A stretch of 63,728 nucleotides of DNA from a virus. The position numbers and the translations under genes were made by a program. This document shows, one piece after another, positions 1 through 6,422 of the stretch (position 1 is the stretch's first letter; each line of letters opens with the position of its first letter). The stretch covers positions 1 through 63,728 of the IMG/VR virus record IMGVR_UViG_3300037294_000424; one strand, given 5' to 3'. The notes under the pieces are model-generated. The model saw only the letters and a program-made list of their open reading frames with translations, was not told where the DNA came from and did no database searches.

Positions 1-12
1 CTAAAGGCGTAT

Positions 13-128
13 ATACAGAATCAAGACAAGCCAACATAGCTTCGCTATGTACGCTATCCATCTCCCACCAAACTAACTCGCTTAGGCTCCTTAGTTATGG
101 TCGGAGAATTTCGCTAATTCCGTTAAAT
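13..128. repeat. Left arm of 116-bp terminal inverted repeat
   Basis: Bases 13-128 are the exact reverse complement of 63613-63728. The outermost 12 bases (1-12) are not part of the repeat. If the ends were joined, the two arms would face each other across a 12-bp non-palindromic spacer. Each arm also holds a small hairpin (ACATAGC, 3-nt loop, GCTATGT, about 34-50). It could be a linear-replicon end, a recombination site or an assembly artefact. Confidence 0.9.
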
Positions 129-166
129 AGTAATTATCGGGCTTAATCGCCCTGATGGAGTAAACC

Positions 167-784
167 GTGGCTTGTATTACCAGCTTTCCCCCGAGAACTA
201 ACAAAGAGTGCCGCCAGATCTTAACTGAGGTCGATACCATTAACCCAGTGATAGCGCTGATGCTTGAGTTTATGGCCCTAACAGGTCTGAGGTATAGCGA
301 TGTATCGCGGCTTAAGTTTACCGATGTGATGATCAATGGCGTGTTTAGAGACTCGCTAGTCGTGATCCAGATAAAGCCTTTTAATAAGCGTATTGCTGCT
401 GGCGTTAAGGCGAGCATTGCCAAAGAGAGATCTAAGGTTACGCTTTACTTAAACCCTCAATGTAAAGACTTGTTGGCTGATGCGTTAGGGCTGTCTAATC
501 GCAATCTAGGCTTGATATTTGAATCATCAAAAAAAGCAGGTTCACCCTATACGGCACAGTACGTTAACAGAACCCTGAAGGTGGTAGCTGGCAAGCTAAA
601 GCTGACCTTTGCATTGTCTACGCATAGCTTTAGAAAGGCGTTCGCTTTGATGCTTATTAATCAGAACGCCAAGATCCATCAAGTGCGAGACGCCCTAGGC
701 CAATCCTCGCTGGCTTCTACTGATGCCTACCTAAAGACGTTTATTTCTGAAAGCCAAGCCCTAAGTAATAAAATCTCATTTTAG
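167..784 (+). CDS. Short tyrosine recombinase (integrase/FimB-like, catalytic domain only)
   Basis: The 205-aa protein carries the core of the tyrosine recombinase family. It has the first Arg box (TGLRYSDVSRL, about residue 40), HSFR (the HxxR box) near 150, and a C-terminal Tyr in DAYLK near 190 after a GQSS segment in the GHxs position. These enzymes cut and rejoin DNA through a covalent Tyr-DNA bond. There is no N-terminal core-binding domain, so it is either FimB/FimE-sized (about 200 aa, DNA inversion) or the truncated C-terminal part of an integrase. The start is GTG; an in-frame stop lies just upstream (161-163). It sits beside the terminal inverted repeat and close to the 41-bp inverted-repeat cassette, both possible substrates. 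Confidence 0.8.
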   Translation: MACITSFPPRTNKECRQILTEVDTINPVIALMLEFMALTGLRYSDVSRLKFTDVMINGVFRDSLVVIQIKPFNKRIAAGVKASIAKERSKVTLYLNPQCKDLLADALGLSNRNLGLIFESSKKAGSPYTAQYVNRTLKVVAGKLKLTFALSTHSFRKAFALMLINQNAKIHQVRDALGQSSLASTDAYLKTFISESQALSNKISF

Positions 785-794
785 CCAATCCCTT

Positions 795-821
795 AAGCGC
801 CGTGGCCTGCGGCGCTTTATT
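795..821 (+). terminator. Terminator after recombinase gene
   Basis: A perfect 8-bp stem, AAGCGCCG/CGGCGCTT, with a 7-nt loop begins 11 bases after the recombinase stop codon. It is followed by a short, imperfect T-rich stretch. Confidence 0.6.
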
Positions 822-859
822 GCCTCAATTTTAATCAAACGAAGCACTAGCCCTAAAAT

Positions 860-887
860 TTGACAAGTGGTATAACTGCAATATCCT
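860..887 (+). promoter_or_regulatory. Predicted sigma-70 promoter overlapping operator-like motif
   Basis: TTGACA (860-865), a 16-bp spacer and TATCCT (882-887) form a good promoter for the 909-2215 gene group. The -10 box overlaps the repeated motif ATCCTAACAA at 883-892. Confidence 0.55.
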
Positions 888-892
888 AACAA
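883..892 (-). promoter_or_regulatory. Regulon motif TTGTTAGGAT, site A
   Basis: Read as ATCCTAACAA on the plus strand, it overlaps the -10 box of the promoter for the 909 gene group. Confidence 0.6.
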
Positions 893-908
893 GTTCCAGT
901 TATAACAC

Positions 909-1649
909 TTGGGCTTTGTTGAGTGTCAGCAATTGGCTGGCCCGCTTGTTGAGAGCACATTGAAAACATTAATTAAGCCATCGTTTAACGGCACTTCATG
1001 GGATGTAGATAATCATTTCTTAATCGCTAACAATATAAAGGACTCTGCCGAAGTCATTGAAATTGTGAAGCAGATACAAGAAAAGGCCGCCTCTGCTGAT
1101 AGAGCAAGGCAGCAAGGCCTCTATTCAACCGAAGTCATGGTCAGGCACCCAAGGCACAGGCTAAAGATGCTTCATGAATACACAGCCCAAGGCCTCATGT
1201 CCGTTGATAAAGCGTGGAAGATTGCCAGAGATACATGGCTTAATCTCGACGAGGTTTACCCGCACATTGAAGGCTGGGAGTTGTTTTTCTCTGAGTTCGG
1301 CAGTGGTAGCGATGTGTTTATGACGGCCCACGAAAAGGCGCACTTAGACCAGCTACCAGACGAAATAAAGATTTACAGAGGTTATGACAGAAAGCTTAAG
1401 CGAATGGGCCTTAGTTGGACGATGAGCAAGTTTATTGCTAGCCAATATGCTGACAGGTTTAAATCCACAATCTTGGCTCAGGGCGTCGTTAAGAAGTCCG
1501 AGGTGATAGCCTACGTTTCTACTCGGGGGCATCATGAAATCATTCTTAAGTCACGGGCGTCCGTCCTAAATCAAAGAGCCGTAAGCTCAGTGAACGGTGA
1601 AGATGCAATGCGTTGGGTGATTAAGTACAAAGGGAAGCGATTACTATGA
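909..1649 (+). CDS. Putative ADP-ribosyltransferase-like protein
   Basis: The frame encodes up to 246 aa. The C-terminal half resembles the ADP-ribosyltransferase fold: an IYRGYDR segment (Arg box) near residue 153, SWTMSKFIASQYA (similar to the STS box and following helix) near 168, and a TRGHHEIIL segment near 205 in the position of the catalytic Glu. This is a pattern-level match, not a firm assignment. The N-terminal half is helical and unknown. The start is uncertain: TTG at 909 lacks a ribosome site, whereas TTG at 960 follows a GAG-rich stretch and may be the real start. It overlaps the next gene by 4 bases. If active, it would transfer ADP-ribose from NAD to a host target, a known phage strategy. 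Confidence 0.5.
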   Translation: MGFVECQQLAGPLVESTLKTLIKPSFNGTSWDVDNHFLIANNIKDSAEVIEIVKQIQEKAASADRARQQGLYSTEVMVRHPRHRLKMLHEYTAQGLMSVDKAWKIARDTWLNLDEVYPHIEGWELFFSEFGSGSDVFMTAHEKAHLDQLPDEIKIYRGYDRKLKRMGLSWTMSKFIASQYADRFKSTILAQGVVKKSEVIAYVSTRGHHEIILKSRASVLNQRAVSSVNGEDAMRWVIKYKGKRLL

Positions 1650-1873
1650 TAGAGACGCCATTGTCTTATGACTGCAAGCGCCTATGCAAAGCCATTGAAG
1701 AAAGCCCCGAGCTTTTCCCAAGCGGCCCCTTTGGTGTCAGTAGGGTTCAACGGGCGCTAAAAATCGGTTATGACCGAGCGATGACGGCCATGGATGAGGC
1801 TGTTGGCCTCGGTATTCTTAAGCGCGGGAAAAAGCCGTGGCAGTGTGAGGTGGCTAATGGACGAACTCATTAA
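1646..1873 (+). CDS. FtsK-gamma-like winged-helix protein
   Basis: This 75-aa protein closely resembles the C-terminal gamma domain of FtsK/SpoIIIE translocases. The segment SRVQRALKIGYDRAM (about residues 32-46) matches the domain's recognition helix region, followed by a helix like that of FtsK and an LGIL wing. In FtsK this domain reads KOPS DNA sequences and activates XerD recombination at dif. Here it stands alone without a motor. The ATG overlaps the stop of the upstream gene. Its closeness to a tyrosine recombinase suggests, as inference, a role in replicon dimer resolution or in stimulating recombination. It could equally be a regulator. Confidence 0.65.
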   Translation: MIETPLSYDCKRLCKAIEESPELFPSGPFGVSRVQRALKIGYDRAMTAMDEAVGLGILKRGKKPWQCEVANGRTH

Positions 1874-2021
1874 GATTGTTCACAGCGAAGATGGGGCCGT
1901 TATTTGCTTTCACAGCCCCCATAACACCAAGTATGAGTTTGAAAGCCTAGGGGCGGCATTGGCGGCCCTTCCTACTCTGCCTGAAGCTGGTGGAACGGCC
2001 AAGACAAGGCGGCTGTCATAA
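1857..2021 (+). CDS. Small hypothetical protein (54 aa)
   Basis: Unrecognised. The ATG at 1857 lies inside the end of the winged-helix gene (17-nt overlap) and the stop overlaps the ATG of the next gene, so the three small genes look translationally coupled. The N-terminal part is beta-like (ELIKIVHSEDGAVICF); the C-terminus is rich in Ala, Leu and Pro. The longer reading frame extends upstream to 1794, but that part lies over the preceding coding region. Confidence 0.45.
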   Translation: MDELIKIVHSEDGAVICFHSPHNTKYEFESLGAALAALPTLPEAGGTAKTRRLS

Positions 2022-2215
2022 TGGGTAATAGCGCTAGAAAACGGCACGGTGCCGAAGTTCACAATGCTAAGTGTGCCACTGGCAGCTCGAAGCCTTTGCC
2101 CCCGCCTGTGTTTGTTAACGTCGGTACGATTGGGCATGTTGACCACGGAAGGTCAACTTTTGCAACGGTTGCAGGCAAGGCATTAATTACATATTCGCCT
2201 CGATGGCGCAGATAG
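2021..2215 (+). CDS. 64-aa protein carrying an EF-Tu-like G1 segment
   Basis: Residues about 31-44 read VNVGTIGHVDHGRS, which matches the G1/P-loop stretch at the N-terminus of bacterial EF-Tu almost exactly. EF-Tu has HGKT where this protein has HGRS, so the P-loop Lys is Arg here. None of the other GTPase motifs is present because the protein ends about 20 residues later. It cannot be a working GTPase and looks like a fragment or mimic. The N-terminal 30 residues are basic and Pro-rich. The ATG overlaps the stop of the preceding small gene. Function is unknown; a decoy or competitor of EF-Tu, or a chance capture of tuf DNA, are both possible. Confidence 0.55.
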   Translation: MGNSARKRHGAEVHNAKCATGSSKPLPPPVFVNVGTIGHVDHGRSTFATVAGKALITYSPRWRR

Positions 2216-2358
2216 GCCCGCGCTGGCCGCTTTCTTTATTCCCCTCCCTGTAAAGCCCTTACCTCGCCCTAAATCACCCACCTCATTAATCAGTTGCGCT
2301 ATGGGCGCACCCATAGTGATATCGCTTCATTCGTTACTGGGGTCTTTATCCCATTTAT
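2216..2358. other. Intergenic stretch with a small hairpin
   Basis: No gene is seen here. At 2299-2316 there is a perfect 7-bp stem (CTATGGG/CCCATAG) with a 4-nt loop and no T-tract. The stretch ends at the left 41-bp inverted-repeat arm. Confidence 0.5.
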
Positions 2359-2399
2359 TAGGGGTTTTGCGCCCATCCCCTCGAAATTAACCTTAAGAG
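2359..2399. repeat. Left arm of 41-bp perfect inverted repeat
   Basis: This arm is the exact reverse complement of 3417-3457. The two arms bracket 1,017 bp that holds a strong promoter, a structured leader and small unknown genes. A FimB-sized tyrosine recombinase is encoded about 1.6 kb to the left. Confidence 0.9.
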
Positions 2400-2448
2400 A
2401 ATTTCTATACGTGATCTGAAATTTAAAAGCCTTTGAGATAAGAATATA

Positions 2449-2559
2449 ATGTCTGCCGCGGTGGTTAACTTGGCGCGCGCGTTAGCTAAGGCGTTACCAA
2501 TAAAGACGTTTGTAGAATTTCTTTCCCGTTTTTTGAATAAAATTAAAATAAAATATTGA
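2449..2559 (+). CDS. Possible 36-aa basic amphipathic peptide
   Basis: A short ATG frame just inside the left inverted-repeat arm. It encodes an Ala/Leu-rich helix followed by a Lys-rich tail (NKIKIKY), the composition of a membrane-active peptide. The stop codon overlaps the -35 box of the next promoter. The ribosome site is weak (TTGAGATAAG upstream). Coding status rests on composition and position only. Confidence 0.3.
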   Translation: MSAAVVNLARALAKALPIKTFVEFLSRFLNKIKIKY

Positions 2560-2584
2560 CGGTGCGATATAGGTGCGATATATT
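2556..2584 (+). promoter_or_regulatory. Strong sigma-70 promoter with tandem GGTGCGATATA
   Basis: TTGACG (2556-2561), a 17-bp spacer and TATATT (2579-2584). The spacer contains two tandem copies of GGTGCGATATA, a likely operator for a regulator. The same layout occurs before the 35538 gene. Confidence 0.75.
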
Positions 2585-2590
2585 TAAACC

Positions 2591-2644
2591 GTTCTCAGGG
2601 AACAACTAAGAAGCCCACTGTATTAGTAGGGCGAAAGTTAAGGA
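2591..2644 (+). ncRNA. Structured 5' leader, copy 1 (two hairpins)
   Basis: Hairpin 1 is GTTC/GAAC (2591-2603). Hairpin 2 is GCCC-ACT, a GTATT loop, AGT, a bulged A and GGGC (2613-2632). It is followed by TAAGGA as ribosome site (2639-2644). The second copy at 35477-35530 keeps both hairpins but changes the paired bases together (ACT/AGT here, ACC/GGT there), which supports a real RNA structure. It lies in the untranslated region of the 2654 gene. Confidence 0.65.
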
Positions 2645-2653
2645 AAAAATATC

Positions 2654-2887
2654 ATGGCTAATTTTACAATCAACTCCCGTATATTTGGTTTAACTGAATT
2701 TTTTATGCCTGACAATGGCGGTTATGTGCGCATCGAATCGACAGGTAAGTCGGGCACCCTAGCCTCTCAAATTTGCGAGCGTGGCGGCTTTTCTGGCGGC
2801 ACAATATCTGCAACCCCGTCAAATTTTAAAAAATTCTGCAAGCGTTGGCACAAACAGCGCCTACAAAATCGTATTGACGCCGAATAA
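2654..2887 (+). CDS. Small hypothetical protein behind structured leader
   Basis: A 77-aa protein, not recognised. It has a Gly/Ser-rich middle and a basic C-terminus (KKFCKRWHKQRLQNR). Start ATG follows the structured leader and a TAAGGA ribosome site, under a near-consensus promoter, so strong early expression is expected. It lies in the cassette between the 41-bp inverted repeats. A different small protein follows the same leader at 35538. The set-up resembles anti-defence loci of mobile elements, but nothing in the protein itself shows a function. Confidence 0.7.
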   Translation: MANFTINSRIFGLTEFFMPDNGGYVRIESTGKSGTLASQICERGGFSGGTISATPSNFKKFCKRWHKQRLQNRIDAE

Positions 2888-2952
2888 TTAACGCTTAATG
2901 GCAGCACTAGCTGCCTTTTATTTATCTAAAATTAATTTTAAAAGGAATTATC

Positions 2953-3357
2953 ATGGCTATCAAAAAATCAGTGCGCTTAGTCGATGACACTATCCGCACT
3001 TGCAATAATCTAACCCAAAGCGGTGACGTAAATTGGTCAGGTTCGCTTAATGCAATGTCTGAACAGTTCAATATACTCATTGAAGAAAATACGCCTTTCT
3101 TTCAACCAGAGCAGTGGACTGTTTTTTATTGCTTGTACAACGGCTACGTATCTCACCCCGACATAAAAGAAGAAGCAAAAAACCTACCGTGGCATGTCAG
3201 CGAGGGCTATCAGTATGATGAACAAGTAAGGCATTTTCTAGGTGATGAAGCTCAATCGGCGGCGTTCGTTGAGGTGCTTAAGCTTATGCCTCTTTCTCAG
3301 AGGTTGGCTGTCATCTATAAGGCACGCGCTTATTGGAGAAACGGTCCAGCGGTTTAG
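2953..3357 (+). CDS. Hypothetical protein, second gene of the inverted-repeat cassette
   Basis: A 134-aa, mostly helical protein with many aromatic residues and no motif I recognise. A clear ribosome site (AAAGGAA) stands 8 bases before the ATG. It lies 65 bp after the 77-aa gene, probably in the same transcript, and ends 59 bp before the right 41-bp inverted-repeat arm. Confidence 0.7.
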   Translation: MAIKKSVRLVDDTIRTCNNLTQSGDVNWSGSLNAMSEQFNILIEENTPFFQPEQWTVFYCLYNGYVSHPDIKEEAKNLPWHVSEGYQYDEQVRHFLGDEAQSAAFVEVLKLMPLSQRLAVIYKARAYWRNGPAV

Positions 3358-3416
3358 ATGGGCAACCATTCTTTTTGATTTTCATCATCATAACTTATGA
3401 GATTGGTTGAAAAACA

Positions 3417-3457
3417 CTCTTAAGGTTAATTTCGAGGGGATGGGCGCAAAACCCCTA
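3417..3457. repeat. Right arm of 41-bp perfect inverted repeat
   Basis: Reverse complement of 2359-2399 over all 41 bases. Beyond it lies the promoter region of the baseplate operon. Confidence 0.9.
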
Positions 3458-3491
3458 TGCGTTAAGCCCCCCCCTCTTGCATGGCCTGCTT

Positions 3492-3519
3492 TTGATTGGG
3501 GGCTTAATCGCTACATCCT
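3492..3519 (+). promoter_or_regulatory. Predicted promoter of the baseplate operon
   Basis: TTGATT (3492-3497), a 16-bp spacer and CATCCT (3514-3519). The -10 position overlaps the regulon motif at 3515-3524 exactly as in the 860-887 promoter. The leader to the ATG at 3621 is about 95 nt. Confidence 0.4.
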
Positions 3520-3524
3520 AACAA
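3515..3524 (-). promoter_or_regulatory. Regulon motif TTGTTAGGAT, site B
   Basis: Present as ATCCTAACAA on the plus strand at the predicted -10 position before the 3621 operon. Confidence 0.6.
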
Positions 3525-3620
3525 AGTGTTTAAACCAAAGATAGCCATTGCTTAATATCCCCGTTATTTGATTGAGCAAAACAGGCAAGCCTACTATCCA
3601 GTTTTTCAATTGGAGGGTTT

Positions 3621-4241
3621 ATGTCTGAAAATCGCGTTATTGCTGTATCAATGGCAACAAAGACGGCTCCCTTGATGGCTTTGGCCTCATCCACCAGCAA
3701 CGCCTTTCACGTTCATTCAGTTGAAGCGCTGCCCACATCAGCGACAGCTCTTGCCGCTAAGATGGCCGAGCTTGAGCAAAAGGCCAAAGAGCTAGGGGCC
3801 GAGTTCGTTGTCGAAGATCCGACGGGGTTGTTTTCTTCCTTTGGTCGCCCTCTTAAATTGAATGACAAGGACAATATGGCTCGGCCTGTGCTGGTGGCTG
3901 CCATGGAGAAATACACTTCATTAAAAACCCTTCAAGCGATCACTTACCCGCCACAAAATCAAAGTGCCTTAAACATCCCTAAAACGCTCTACAACCTTAA
4001 GCACTCAGATAATGGCTCAGTAGGTTACGAGATTGATTGGGACAGCCTGAGGGATGAGCAAAGGGTGTTCCTTCTCGCTATTCACACGGCAATGTGCCAA
4101 GGCGTTTATCAAGCGGACTTTCTCGCTAAAATGTTTTGCTTTGTTGAGCGCTCACATGACCAAGTAAGCAGCCCCGCAAGCGAGGTCTCGCCTTCTATTG
4201 GTGTCACTGGCGGCAATGGCGGTAGGAGTTATGTTCTATGA
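3621..4241 (+). CDS. Hypothetical protein, first gene of the baseplate operon
   Basis: A 206-aa protein with an Ala/Glu-rich helical stretch (about residues 43-62) that could form a coiled coil, then a mixed region without known motifs. GGAGGG precedes the ATG by 5 bases. Its stop overlaps the start of the gp53-like gene, and all following genes overlap or abut, so it probably belongs to virion assembly. Function not recognised. Confidence 0.75.
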   Translation: MSENRVIAVSMATKTAPLMALASSTSNAFHVHSVEALPTSATALAAKMAELEQKAKELGAEFVVEDPTGLFSSFGRPLKLNDKDNMARPVLVAAMEKYTSLKTLQAITYPPQNQSALNIPKTLYNLKHSDNGSVGYEIDWDSLRDEQRVFLLAIHTAMCQGVYQADFLAKMFCFVERSHDQVSSPASEVSPSIGVTGGNGGRSYVL

Positions 4242-4555
4242 CGCTATCACGCCTATCTGACGAGCAAATAGCTGACGTTATTATCAGGGCATATCTTTAC
4301 AAAGATATCTTGAGCGCCTTGCGTGATAACACAATAGAAAGCACCCCTTATGAGATTAAGCAAGATGAGCGCTTCAGGCCTGATCTTGTGTCCCAGCGTG
4401 TGTATGGCTCAACGGCTGCTAGGTGGCTAGTCAAGCTGCTATGCAATATCGAAGATGAAGAGCAGCCGCTCCCTGTTGGTTCCGTTATTCGCTTTCCTCC
4501 CGTGGGTTATGTGCGTGAACGTATTCGCCACTTTGAAAATGGTGGTGACTTGTAA
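4238..4555 (+). CDS. Putative baseplate wedge protein, gp53-like
   Basis: This 105-aa protein has the layout of T4 gp53-type wedge proteins. A region like RVYGSTAARWLVKLLCNI (about 52-70) matches their 'YGd-ywW-la-lN' pattern, followed by a PVGSVIRFPP segment like their C-terminal 'G-l-iP' turn. In T4, gp53 helps join baseplate wedges around the hub. It overlaps both neighbours by 4 and 1 bases, within an operon of hub and spike genes. The match is structural-pattern level, so another small baseplate or tail completion protein is possible. Confidence 0.5.
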   Translation: MTLSRLSDEQIADVIIRAYLYKDILSALRDNTIESTPYEIKQDERFRPDLVSQRVYGSTAARWLVKLLCNIEDEEQPLPVGSVIRFPPVGYVRERIRHFENGGDL

Positions 4556-5772
4556 TGCCAGTTAAGAAGGCAAGCAAGAATGAGCAAGGGCTTTATGACA
4601 CTAAAGCCCTGAGCGAAGCCCAGTTTATTGCGACGTTTAACCGCATTAAGGTTGAGCAGAATGAAAAGCGCAGATCTGCTAAGAAGACGCTTAAGCCCCG
4701 TGGGTTAACACGCCGCACAACTCAAGATCTCGCAAGGCTTGGGCAAAAGGCCGACGGCACCCCTTTTACCGCTAATGACTTGAAACGCTTTGAGTCAATG
4801 AGCAAGAAGTTTTCTAAGCGCCGTGGGACAACGCAAGGCATTACATACCTTGAAGTTGTGGCCCGTGGTCGCTCTATTGACGTTAAACGCGCAAACAATA
4901 ACGTCTCTGATGGCTCAGGCATATCAAGAGCCTCGCTAATAGCCCTCAGGGGCGGCAACGTGGCCCACATAAGGGTAAAGGCTTCAAGCAAGTCTAAACA
5001 CCAAGAGCACATGGTAAGAGTTCGCTTTGAAGAGTGGGACGGTGCCATGAGAAATGCAGGGGGTCATGGTAAAGATAATGACGCTGGTTTTCTTGCTGCT
5101 GCTAAACACGCTTGCCGTGGCCGTGTGTCATTTGATTGTGACTGTGGCCGCTATCAGTTCTGGTATCGCTACCTTGCGACGCTGGGAAATTACCAGCTAT
5201 CCCCGCCTAAAGAATTTGCCTACACAAAGATCAGAAACCCCAACTTAGTGGGTGTTGCGTGTAAGCACATAACCAAAGCCCTAACCATGCTCCAAAGCCC
5301 TACTTGGCAAAAGCCGCTATCTGTTCAGATGGAAAGGCAGGCCACTAGAAACGGTTTTGGCGATGATCACAGGGGCAATACTTACTTTGATAAAGACGAG
5401 CAAAAGGCGGCCAACAAAAACCGCAAGCTAACGGTTAATCAAGACAAGGCCCGTGATGAATATCGTAAGTACATAACCCGCATGGGTGCCTTGCAGAAAA
5501 AGCTTAGGGAAAACCCCGAGGCCAATAAGGCAATGCGTGATCAGCTTAAAAAGGTCAAGTCAGAACGGGCCAAGTTGAGCAAAGAAAACCAAGTGTTAAA
5601 GGTCAGGAATGAGCAGCTTGAGCGCCAAGCTAGAGACGCCATGAAAGTGCGCCTTTCGTCGTTCGTAGACGGGGCCAAAATGGCGGGCCTTGGTGAAGAT
5701 AAAGCGATTAAGGCGTTTGCTGAAATGAACAAGTTAAGCCCTGCGGCAATAAAAAAGTTAAGAGGTAATTAA
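4555..5772 (+). CDS. SWIM-type zinc-finger protein
   Basis: A 405-aa basic protein. Residues about 194-240 contain CDC followed some 40 residues later by CKH, the CxC...CxH arrangement of SWIM zinc fingers, which bind DNA or proteins. The N-terminus is Lys/Arg-rich, and residues about 290-365 form a long charged coiled coil. The gene sits in a run of overlapping baseplate genes (start shared with the upstream stop), so the protein is likely in or needed for the virion. Its role is unknown. The Cys/His residues are clearly visible; the family name is my assignment. Confidence 0.65.
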   Translation: MPVKKASKNEQGLYDTKALSEAQFIATFNRIKVEQNEKRRSAKKTLKPRGLTRRTTQDLARLGQKADGTPFTANDLKRFESMSKKFSKRRGTTQGITYLEVVARGRSIDVKRANNNVSDGSGISRASLIALRGGNVAHIRVKASSKSKHQEHMVRVRFEEWDGAMRNAGGHGKDNDAGFLAAAKHACRGRVSFDCDCGRYQFWYRYLATLGNYQLSPPKEFAYTKIRNPNLVGVACKHITKALTMLQSPTWQKPLSVQMERQATRNGFGDDHRGNTYFDKDEQKAANKNRKLTVNQDKARDEYRKYITRMGALQKKLRENPEANKAMRDQLKKVKSERAKLSKENQVLKVRNEQLERQARDAMKVRLSSFVDGAKMAGLGEDKAIKAFAEMNKLSPAAIKKLRGN

Positions 5773-6419
5773 TGGATCCTGTTCCCGTTCTTCCACTAAG
5801 GGCTAAAGGTGCAGGCCATGACGCTTACACGGATAAGGTGCGCCGTGATTGGCTGCTAGTGATTAAGAGTCACCCTGATCGCTTTGATGCAATGTTGCAT
5901 AGGCCTGTTATCGCAGTGCCTAGCCCTGATGATATTAATCAAGCCAAGTTTGAGCGCTTAAACGAGCGCGTAGACGACTTAAGTTATGCGGATCCTGTCT
6001 TGGTGTCGGTTGTCGAATCTAGCGGCGATGATGAGGGTTTTACGTCGTCTTACAGTGGCGATGAGTCCCTAGGCTTTGGCGAGACAGCGACAATGCTTAT
6101 TCGCATATCAGAGTTTGAAGTGCCTGAAGGCTCAATTATAGAGTTTTTAGTGTCACTTGCTGGTGGTGAGTTGCAGCGTCAGTTTTGGTACGTCCATCGT
6201 TCCGTGGCAATTGGTAGTCCAGCCATAGGGGTTATTCACTACTGCATACCGTGCGGCGATGTAGAGCAATCTACCTTGCCAGATCTTACCGTGCAGCCCG
6301 TTCCTGTTGAGCCACCTATTTCAGAAGTGGCTCCCGTCGTTCCTATTGCGGTAGAGCTTGATCCTGTTGTCTCACCGCCAGAAAGCGAACTTACTAAACC
6401 TTTATTTACGCCGAGATAG
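5772..6419 (+). CDS. Hypothetical baseplate-operon protein with Pro-rich tail
   Basis: A 215-aa protein. Residues about 100-165 look beta-rich; the last 55 residues are Pro/Val-rich and low-complexity, a linker-like tail. Start overlaps the stop of the SWIM gene by one base. No family was recognised. Operon position between gp53-like and hub genes suggests a virion or baseplate role. Confidence 0.7.
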   Translation: MDPVPVLPLRAKGAGHDAYTDKVRRDWLLVIKSHPDRFDAMLHRPVIAVPSPDDINQAKFERLNERVDDLSYADPVLVSVVESSGDDEGFTSSYSGDESLGFGETATMLIRISEFEVPEGSIIEFLVSLAGGELQRQFWYVHRSVAIGSPAIGVIHYCIPCGDVEQSTLPDLTVQPVPVEPPISEVAPVVPIAVELDPVVSPPESELTKPLFTPR

Positions 6420-6422
6420 ATT

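Noticed and set aside
1-128. Protelomerase-type telomere as in N15, given inverted ends.
   Set aside because: No protelomerase-sized tyrosine recombinase is encoded, and the 12-bp centre between the arms is not palindromic. Kept only as one hypothesis among several.
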